From contig JACSYO010001630.1 in NCBI GenBank assembly GCA_016806645.1, positions 124,001 to 188,000 on the forward strand: a stretch of 64,000 bases of DNA, in the 5' to 3' direction. The stretch comes from Ophiodon elongatus (lineage: Eukaryota; Chordata; Actinopteri; Perciformes; Hexagrammidae). Shown piece by piece: positions 24,601-35,400 of this stretch. The position numbers and the translations under genes were made by a program. The notes under the pieces are model-generated. The model had not been told where the DNA came from, did no database searches, and saw nothing but the letters and a program-made list of their open reading frames with translations. Position 1 is the first letter of the stretch; every line of letters begins with the position of its first letter.

Positions 24601-27600
24601 GGAAGGACTAGATATTATGACTAGTAGGGAAGGACTAGATATTATGACTAGTAGGGAAGGACTAGATATTATGACTAGTAGGGAAGGCTAAATATGACTA
24701 GATATTATGACTAGTAGGGAAGGACTAGATATTATGACTAGTAGGGAAGGACTAGGTATTATGACTAGTAGGGAAAGACTAGGTATTATGACTAGTAGGA
24801 AAGGCCTAGATATTATAACTAGTAGGGAAGGACTAGGTATTATGACTAGTAGGGAAGGACTAGGTATTATGACTAGTAGGGAAAGACTAGGTATTATGAC
24901 TAGTAGGAGAAGACAAAGACTAGTAGGGAAGGACTAGGATATGACTGTAGGAAGACTAGGTAATGACTAGTAGAAGCTATTATACTAGTAGGAACAAACA
25001 AAACAAAACAAAAACAAACAAAAAAACAGACAATGACTAGTAGGAGACAGTATTATACTAGTAGGAAGACTAGATTATGACTAGTAGGAAGACTAGTATT
25101 ATGACTAGTAGGGAAGGACTAGATATTATACTAGTAGGAAGACTAGTATTATGACTAGTAGGGAAGGACTAGATATTATGACTAGTAGGGAAGGACTAGT
25201 ATTATGACTAGTAGGGAAGGACTAGTATGAAAATATGACTAGTAGGGAAGGACTAGTATTATGACTAGTAGGGAAGGACTAGGTATTATGACTAGTAGGG
25301 AAGACTAGGTATTATGACTAGTAGGGAAGACTAGGTATTATGACTAGTAGGGAAGACTAGTATTATGACTAGTAGGGAGACTAGGTATTATGACTAGTAG
25401 GGAGACTAGTATTATGACTGTAGGAAAAAAACAAAAACAACACTAGATATTATGACTAGTAGGGAAGGACTAGGTATTATGACTAGTAGGGAAGACTAGG
25501 TATTATGACTAGTAGGGAAAGACTAGGTATTATGACTAGTAGGAAGGCTAGATATTATGACTAGTAGGGAAGGACTAGATATTATGACTAGTAGGGAAGG
25601 ACTAGGTATTATGACTAGTAGGGAAGGACTAGGTATTATGACTAGTAGGGAAAGACTAGGTATTATGACTAGTAGGGAAAGACTAGGTATTATGACTAGT
25701 AGGGAAAGACTAGGTATTATGACTAGTAGGGAAGGACTAGGTATTATGACTAGTAGGGCAAGACTAGGTATTATGACTAGTAGGGAAAGACTAGGTATTA
25801 TGACTAGTAGGGAAAGACTAGGTATTATGACTAGTAGGAAAGGCCTAGATATTATGACTAGTAGGGAAGGACTAGATATTATGACTAGTAGGGAAGGACT
25901 AGGTATTATGACTAGTAGGGAAGGACTAGATATTATGACTAGTAGGGAAGGACTAGATATTATGACTAGTAGGGAAGGACTAGATATTATGACTAGTAGG
26001 GAAGGCCTAGGTATTATGACTAGTAGCGGTTGAATGTTATGACGAGGGAGGGTAAGAATGGGAGGCAGACAGTGAAGTAATCAGTTTCTGTATTGAGGCG
26101 GCGTCAACTGGGAAGCATGGCATGCGTGAGGTATAAGGTCACCCTATACGAAGGGGAAAAGATGGCCACCGGGGCAGGGTTGAGGGGTGGAGCAGTGGGC
26201 CGTACCTAACCCGTGCATTGCATTATAAGTACTATGTCAATCTGAAAGTTCAGTAGTTGTATTCCCGGACCCAACTCGGTTCGTTTGTAACCTGTGTGTT
26301 GCAAATAAATCTACGTGAATTGAACTTTGATCCAATCTCTCTGGTATTCTGTGGGTGGTCAATTACTGAGGTCCCGTAAGTGAGTTCTCGTGGCGCCTCA
26401 CTAGCAGTCAGATAGGAAATAGCTATTAAGTTTATACAGAATCAGGTTTTAAGGAAGTTAGCCATCATCGAGCAGAATACGCAATAAACGGAAGAAATTC
26501 AGCCACCACAAGGAATTCAGTGCGATAATGGCGCTGTGTTAAGGAGGTGCATGGGTGTCGGCGTGTTGTTAAAAGTTCCACTAAAACAATGAAATATGAA
26601 CCACAGAGTCCAGTTTGAGTAACAGATCCATGAGCTTGAAAGTTTTTGGCTGCCAATAAGCGGCCTATAACATTGTGAGACAGGCCACTCAGTCTGTTGT
26701 CAGTCTCGGTCTGAACATGACCATCGGTAATATTGACGTATGGTGTTTAGGGACTTCTAACCAGCTGGTCATTGGTCAAGACAAAACACAACCTATATTA
26801 AGATATATTAACCATCCACAGCACTGCACACAAACTCAGTTCTCCAGTCAGGTCTCTCCATGACTCACGAGGACTTTGTTGATGACCTACATCCATCCAC
26901 AAGAGTCAAAAAAATCTTATTGAATGTTGAAATGTAATTGCTTGGATTCATTTTACTGTGTCTCTGCAGGTTTTCCTAGTTTTCATCCAACTGCGGTCCT
27001 TGTCCCTCTTAGATCTCCTGTTGGCCTGAGGTGGTCAACGTTAAAATGACCAAAGTCTAAGTACCACAAAGTTCCCTAAAATGATTTGCGATGCACTGAT
27101 TGGTCGGCCACTGGTCATTCCCATACAGCTGACAGGCAGGAGCAATGACCATGTTTACATGCACCAAATATTCAGTGTTTTGACCTTATTCCGAAAAAGA
27201 CAATATTCCTACGAAGCCGTTTACATGGCTAATAAAAAAAAAAAAAGATTCCACTAAAAGTTTGGAATAAGAACTACTTCAGAACATCCAAACCGATGCC
27301 ATTTACATGACCCACATCAAATTTGGAATATTGTCATATTCGTATGATAGTGGATTATTAGTGTGCATGTAAACGTAGTCAATGTGCTCCAACAGGAAAC
27401 TAGCATCCGACTATTGCGTCCCATCCAAGCCGCAGGGCTAGACTTGCATTGTGAAAGAAGTTTTGAGGTGAATCAACTTCCCAGTATGAACACTTGAATA
27501 GTCCTTATTTAAATCATTCGCTTTTAAAAATTGTAAAATTCACTAATAGCTGAATCCAGAGTTATAATGTACTGTTGTTCATGTGAGCGAGCCCGAGACA

Positions 27601-29459
27601 GAGGGCTGGGAGGCGGGGTTAAAGGAAACGCTAGTGCACTTGATCTATGGCCCCTTGGAATGCGGAAGATCCAGGAGCGGGTTTTACCAGCTGTGGTAAA
27701 GCTAGTGCATCAACAGTCAGTGGCTGGTTGATCTGGACAAACCTGACAGCAGCTTCTTACCTGGTTGTTAGTTTCAGTTCAGCCCATTCCTGCTGGGTTC
27801 CTTCCACGTTTCGGTCCTTGCTCAGCTCTGTACTCTGTGCTCCTGTATTCCATTCCACTGAATCAGCTGGATTTATACTGGGAGCATTTAAAACCATCAG
27901 GCCAGTCTTCTCGTTTGGTGATAACACCTCTGTCACTGTATGTGGGAGCAGTGGTTCGGGTGGAGCCTCGGGTGTAGGTGTATGTGACACCAGTGGAGCC
28001 AGCAGGTCATTGGAGGAAACTAGCACCTGAAAAAGTAGCTCTACTGAGGAATGGTCCTGTTGGCAAACCCCTGACAGAGGCAGGGCTGAGAGACAGTGGG
28101 GGGTGGTTGAAGGGGGTGAAAGAGTCGGCAATAGTCTACAGTTTTCTAAACTTTCTAGATTCGGTTGGACTGAGTCCAAAGCTTCCACACTAGTCTGGAC
28201 TAGACCAGTCTGGGATATGTATGTTTGGCACTGGCTGGTTTGGTCTTTGTTAGAGCCCTCTGGTCTGTGTTGGACAAAGGTGGGCTTGGCTAACACAGGA
28301 TGGTGGTTTTCAAAGATAGAACTGTCCGAATGAGGGTCAGGGATGTAAACAGGAGGAGTTGTATGGCAGGTGTGACTAGATGACTGATGATGAATAGAGA
28401 AGAGAGGAGAGGAAATAAGGTAGGTGTGCTGCAGCTGCTCCCAGGTCCACTCCGATCTTAGTGCAGAGGTCCCAGAGCGGGGCCTGGCCACCTGACGGAC
28501 AGAGTTCTCAGGGCATGCGGAGGCCTCGTGGTTGGTGTGGACCTGACAGATGGGACAGCCCTGCTCAGAGGCCCAGCAGTGCAGCTGCTGGGCTGCCATG
28601 TCCGCTTGATGCACCGCTAAAATCCTCATCAGCTCTTTGACAGTGAAGGCAGCAGGGTGACGCCCTTTGCTGTTTGGAAGACTACAGTCCAGTGTGGAAT
28701 AATGCGCCTGCTGTAATACTGCAGTCCTCAGCTGGGTGGCGCTGTGCTGTGCTCTCTGCTCTCCCACTGCCTGGTTATACAGGTCTGTTCCAGCTAAAAT
28801 GTCCTCCAGGACTTCTCTTGGTACAGAGTCTAATTCGGTCCGGGCTATGGCACACAGAATGACATACACATAATGTTCCATCAGAACCAGAGCCTGCAGA
28901 CCAAGTAAGTCCAGAGTCTGTTTGAGTTCCACCAGCAGCCGGGTCTGCTGGACCAGAGCTGGTCTCAGGTAGTGGTCAGAGTGGACTTTGGAGAACAGAC
29001 AAGACCAGTGGTTGAGATGGACCCGGAGCTCCTGACTCAGTGAGCCAAGACCAACGCTGGTTGAAGACCAGCTGGACGGGGTCTGGAAAGGAGAGGAGAA
29101 TGCTTGCGTTTGTGAATAAGCACCAGAGGTATCATTTGAAATCGTTCTATACAAGTGCTGCTGATACTGTCCCCGCGTATCACTACCGATACCAAAATTA
29201 TTCTTTTCAGAATCTCATTTTGAGCAATTTTTTAAATAATTTTTCTATTGAGAAGAAGCCAAAGGTCTCAAACATTAAATGCTGTTACAACACAAGCATC
29301 CATACAAGAGCTCTGTCTAAAATAAACCAAAGGGGTAGAGCTGAGCATACAGTAGATGTCAGCGCTCCGTCTGGGTCCACCACCAGACGGAGATATCTCA
29401 ACTGTTGGATGGATTGGCGTGACGGTTTGATATTAATATTCTAGCGTCACCAGCAGGTT

Positions 29460-29491
<32 letters not shown>

Positions 29492-32400
29492 ATCTCAACA
29501 ACTATTGGATGGCTTGCAATTACATATGGTACACACATCCATGGTCCCCTCAGGATGAACTGTAAACTTTGGTGCGCCTCTAACTTTTCATTTAGCGCCA
29601 TCATCAGGTCAAAACGTGTCCAGTACTTTGGTTTCTGACCAAATACCTGCAAAGCTGATGCCATTCCCATCAGGCTCAGCTGTACTGTGCAGTCAATGCA
29701 GATTAGGATGCTAACAAGCTAAACTAAGAGGGAGAACATGGTAAACATAATACCTGCTAAACGTTAGCATGTTAGCATTGTCATTGCGAGCATGTCAAAT
29801 TTCACCAGGCGGGTTTATGTTTATCCTCCCAAACACCAGCAGCTGTGTGCGCCCGTCCTCCCAGCCTAAGTCTTGTTGATATTTTGATAAATTGACACAT
29901 TTAGGTTGGTACAGAAGAAGCGGCTCAATACCCGGCCCCATCATGGAACCTGACTCAGTACTACTTGTGACTAAACAGGCGTTGACGGGGTTGCTGGTGT
30001 TGCCATCAGGTGCTCCTGTGTTGTGCTTGTGCTTACATGTCAACCATGTCTCCTTCATGAGATTGACCAATGTCTGCGTTGTTTTAAAAAGTGCAAGGAC
30101 TATTTGTATTTGTTTGCGGTGCACCATTTCAGCCAAGACTCAACACCGAACTAACTGGCTGGGAAACCAGCTTTAGTGCAACACACACAGGTATCAGGGC
30201 AGTGTGGCCGTGACCACGGACCACTTCCTCTCTCTCTCTGAACCCACAAGGAGTACTAATGCTCACCTCTGGGCTTGACCATGCCATTCAGAGAGTAATC
30301 TCTATAAACAGATTCATATTCATGTATATGTGAATGTGTATGTGTATGTAGAATCCGTATGCAACTGGATTTTGGTTTGTGTTTGTAGTTCCACATGTTC
30401 TCCGTGTTCTCCGTGTGGAGAACTAACGAGGGGGAACACAGTGGCTGTCTGGGAATCCACCGGCTATGATGATTTAGCTTTTTATTGCTTTAAAATGAGC
30501 TTGTGTACTGACTGCTTGGATGGTCTGGGTATTTCTATAGTATTTCACTGAGCCAACACCACGGAAGGCCACTACCCGAACATTGTTTATTTATTTTTTT
30601 ATTCAAAGTTTCAAAGAAAAAAAGAAGATGCTGCCATCTGCTGATCATTGATTTTAAGTGCAATAAAACTCGGTGCATCTTTTATTCACATGTTTTGAGT
30701 TTTAATACCATTACTGCTTTTTATTATTTTATTATTATTCTACTATATCCACTGTTGCTGTTATTTCTGGTAGTTATAACTTTTTCATCATGCCTACTAC
30801 TCTCATTATATGAATAATTTCTATCATAAGCATTGAACGTGTTGTAACTCTGTTATGCTGTTCATTCTGTACACATGACATCTATTGTACTTCTGTCCAT
30901 CCTGATAGAGGATCCTCCTCTGTTGCTCTCCAGAAGGTTTCTTCCATTTTTCTCCCCGTAAAAGTTTTTTTTGGGGGAGTTTTTCCTGAACCGATGAGAG
31001 GTCCCGGGACAGAGGATGTCGTATGTGTACAGATTGTAAAGTTCTCTGAGGAGTGTTACGGAAGATTTGTACGTTAATCAGGAGAAGAAGCCGAAGTTTA
31101 GAAATGGATAAAGTCTTTAGAAATCCACTTTGTCTTTGTCTTGTTTTATTGCTTGCCAGGGAGAGATTCACAACAACTGTACGCTCCGCAGCCTGTAGCA
31201 AATGTCTCAACGTTTCACAGATCACATCATAATTTATACAACGTCTAACAGTGAGCTTCTCACGCATTCTTCTGGATTCTGACCGTGAGCGTTGACACTG
31301 TGTTCTTGTTTCGCAACTTCTCTAAGACCGTTTGCTACATTTTATCTCATGTCTACGGCATATGGGACATTCTCGAAAATTGCTGAGCACAGGAGTTTAG
31401 TTTCAGTCGAACAGCTAAATACGCATACACATTGTCTTATTAACAAAGTCCTTAATTAATAGACTCATATCATTTTCTATTAGTCGCACACATATTTTCC
31501 CATCACAGGAGAATTTTTTAATTTGTGATTTTGGGCTATACAAAATACATTTAATTGAATTATGAGCGGACAACTTTATTTAGTTGATCATTTTTTTTAA
31601 CTTAGAATATATCTCCTTCAGCAAACGGAGACAATGCAGACAATAGCACTGTTAAACAAATGTGCATTCCAGTGCAGCAATTTCGTGCCTCATTTGTTAT
31701 TATATAAAAAGAAATAAAGAAACCAACAATATATAGGCCATCAGCCCTGGTCTCATTCCGACTTATTTTTGTAGATTACGGCACACATGTAATTTCCTGC
31801 AGAGGGACTTATGTTTTTTTTTTTTTAATGTATATGTAGTGAGGTGGCTCACACACAGGTATTAAAAAAAACAGCTTTTTTCTATATTAGACTGTTGTCT
31901 ATTTTTTAAAGCACTTTCTAAATAAAAAAGGCAGTTCACATTTATCTGACTGCTCACATTAATGATTGAAAAAGTATCTATGATGAATCAAAATCAGATG
32001 GTGAGGTCAGTGAAGAGTCACAGCTCTACGGCTCTCTGGGTCAATAGAGCAGCACTGAGGAAGTTATTGCTTCGATGGACATCCACACAAAAGGAGCTGA
32101 TTCTCCATGCGTTTCACACTGCACAGAACAATCTGATGAAATGTTCATTTCACTGACAGAAACTTTTGGGAAGGGTTTCCTGTGCTTCAGCCTCACCTGG
32201 TGAGCTGTCCGGTGGGATTCCTCCAGCAGGAGGCTCACCCTGGATATGTACGCTGCCGTGAGGCGAGCCCTCCTGGTGTACTCGTGTATGAAGAGCAGCA
32301 GGGCCCGCTGCTCCAGCAGCCTCCACAGAGCTGTGTAGTGCCCCTGCAGGACGGGGGACGAGGGCAGGAGGAGAACACCGCCCTCTGCTGGGACGCCTTT

Positions 32401-35400
32401 AACACAGGCCTGATGGGGGAGGGAGAGAGAGGAGGGTTTGAAACTAGGAGATCTGCTCAAATTAGGACATTGCTTCTTCCCCCTAATCAGGCCAATTACC
32501 TTCAGAACTATAATTCTTAAGTTTTACCATTATTTCATTACTTCTTTTTCAGCCCTTTTCACTTCTTTATCTCATTTTTCCGTGAAAACATCTCGTCACA
32601 GTGACCTTTGACCTCCAAAATCAAATCAGTTCATCCAAGTGGACGTTTGTGCTGAATTAGAAGTTTTGAAGAAATTCCCCACAGGTGTTGCTGAGATATC
32701 CCGTTCACGAGAATGAGACGGAGACGGACTGACAACATGGAATCATAATGTCTCCGATGGCGGCGTGAAGCTCATTTGTTTGGTGAAAACTACCACTGGA
32801 GAACAGTGCATTGGGGAGATCCAGTACAGTATTGGACCAGTCTCAAAAATTGGTCCAATACTAAACGGGCTGCAACGTGTCTGACAACATTCTGAAAGCA
32901 CGCATCAGAGCAATAAAATGTTCTTCCTTCTTTCTTTGAGAGGATCCCACGCGTCAACACCTGCTGAAATCCAGCTTCCCTCCCCTCCCCTCCCCGGGAC
33001 TCACCTGTGGAGATCCCCTCTGGGCCCAGCTGACCTGCTGCCACTGGGGTGCCACAGTCAGAAGAGCTTGTTGCAGACGCAGGAGACGTGCAGAGGACCG
33101 GGACACCAGATTGTGAGCGACTACAAAGTTCCCCTCGACCTCTTCCTCATCCTCATCTTGACTGCGGCAGTGGAACAGCCACTTCAGACTGGGGTTAAAG
33201 GTGCTTCTGAGTAAAGACTCCGCTCGCTGCAAGGAACGGGAGATGGACCTCTGGGACCAGGAACCTGGAGGGGCAGATTACATTAGTTTATCAACGGGCA
33301 ATTAACCTGCAGGGAAAAGCGATGAAGTGACAGTGTACATGAGTGAATCTGTGTGGGTATTAAAACTCCTTTTTGTTTCTCTCAGTAGAAACATGCAGGA
33401 AAATCCTGAGTGCAATAAAATGATTCATCACCAGGGTGCAACGCACAGAGGAGATGGAGGAGCTGCTTACAGCGGAAATAATGACAAATTAATTGTGGAT
33501 GACGGTGTAAGGGCTCCAGAAAGATCTTGGAAAAAACAAAATAAGTCATCCGTTTTTAAGAGGGACACTTTGGACACCTAATTGTGAAGTTTAGTTTGCA
33601 GTGACGTTCTAAAGTCGCAGCTTGCTGGACATCATGTCCTGTACTTCCTGTTGGTATAAAGCAGGTATGCGTGTTGACCTTTCTGTGTACTAACTGCTAA
33701 AACAGGATACAGTGACAGTTAGCATGTAGTACATCCTGTATAACATGAGTATGCAGTAGGATCTGGGACAGAGATATGGGCTCAGTCCTATGGTCTGATA
33801 ATAGTGTGTGTTTTTGGACACTGATGACTTCATCTTTATCTGCTGCTGTCACATGCACACATAGTACCATTAGTGGTCAGATCCTCCGTCACCATGCAGG
33901 AAGTCCTCTGAAAGACACAAAGGGAAGTCATCAAGCCTCTGTTTTCTAGTTATAAGCGTTATTACTGCTATATACCGATTGAGTTATACATCTTATTTAG
34001 GCCTCAAAATGTTGCAAAATAAGACTGCTTTAACTCTTTAAAAAACTCTATGGCCCACAATTTCCTGCTATTACATGATCAAACTACAGGTTTAGCCCTC
34101 TCCTCGTGGACTTGACGAGGAACGTAACACCCCTTACAAATCTGGTCTTTGCTGACCTCCAGTGCTTTATCTTTTCACTTTGTTGCAGTGATGTAACAGT
34201 TTACTCAAGGACTCTGTGACAATTGTGTCCACACCCATCAGTGATCCTGAGTGTCGTCAGAGGTGAAACAGCCGTGAAACATTCAATCAGAGAGGGCAGC
34301 AAAACACTTTTTTCAGCCTGCTTGTTACTCTTTCAGGTATGTGGACACTGTTTATTAATTCATATTGTATCGTTTTCTCTGCTAAAGTCGGTACTTTATG
34401 TCTGTTGTCTTATCGTTTGCATTGTGAAGCACTGTGCTGAGTAGTAGGGCCCACCACTGTAGTCTGTGGATAACAATGAAGTGCTTGTCCCTGTAGAGAA
34501 AACTCCACACCAGCTAGTCTCTAACTTAGTATGTCTGCAGTTTGCTGCTGGAAAGGTAGTGGACGGTGGATTTATCACAGATATTCACTGAAACCAGCTG
34601 CCTGCTGCTGGACACCAAATCAATGATCTAGTCCATGATCTGAGTCCATGATCTGAAGTCAATGATCTGAAGTCAATGATCTGTAGTCAATGATCTATAG
34701 TCCATGATCTGAAGTCAATGATCTGAAGTCAATGATCTGTAGTCCATGATCTGTAGTCCATGATCTGTAGTCCATGATCTGTAGTCCATGATCTGAAGTC
34801 CATGATCTGTAGTCCATGATCTGAAGTCCATGATCTGAAGTCCATGATCTGAAGTCCATGATCTGTAGTCCATGATCTGTAGTCAATGATCTGTAGTCAA
34901 TGATCTGTAGTCCATGATCTGTAGTCCATGATCTGTAGTCCACGATCTGAAGTCCACGATCTGAAGTCAATGATCTGAAGTCAATGATCTGAAGTCCATG
35001 ATCTGTAGTCCATGATCTGAAGTCCATGCGACCAAAGCTAAGATGCTTTAAAGCTCCACGGAGCTGCAGGGTGAGCTGTAATTCTCTCTGGGTTCCTCAA
35101 TACAAGCAACCCCCGTTATTACCACATTAATAGACAGACACGGCATCCATTTGACAGGTAAAAAAGTTTTTTATTTACTTAACTAACCTGCTCCTTTTCT
35201 GGAGAGATTGACTCAGAATTCTCCCGGTCTGGAAGAGAGGGACAAACATAAACCACAATCATCAGACAATATCGAAAACAAAACGTAGGACTGTCTCACC
35301 ACTGGACCAACAAAAGAGAGCGAGGCTGGATCTTGTATTACTTTCCACAGTTACTCAGGAACCATCAATGTAATGAAATGCCATAAGTAAGGGTTAGAAA

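Noticed and set aside
24497..26033. CRISPR-like array
   Set aside because: Units are contiguous 27-bp tandem repeats without unique spacers, in a eukaryotic intron.
34695..35027. 110-aa minus-strand ORF of DHGLQ type
   Set aside because: It is an artefact of the 14-bp minisatellite.
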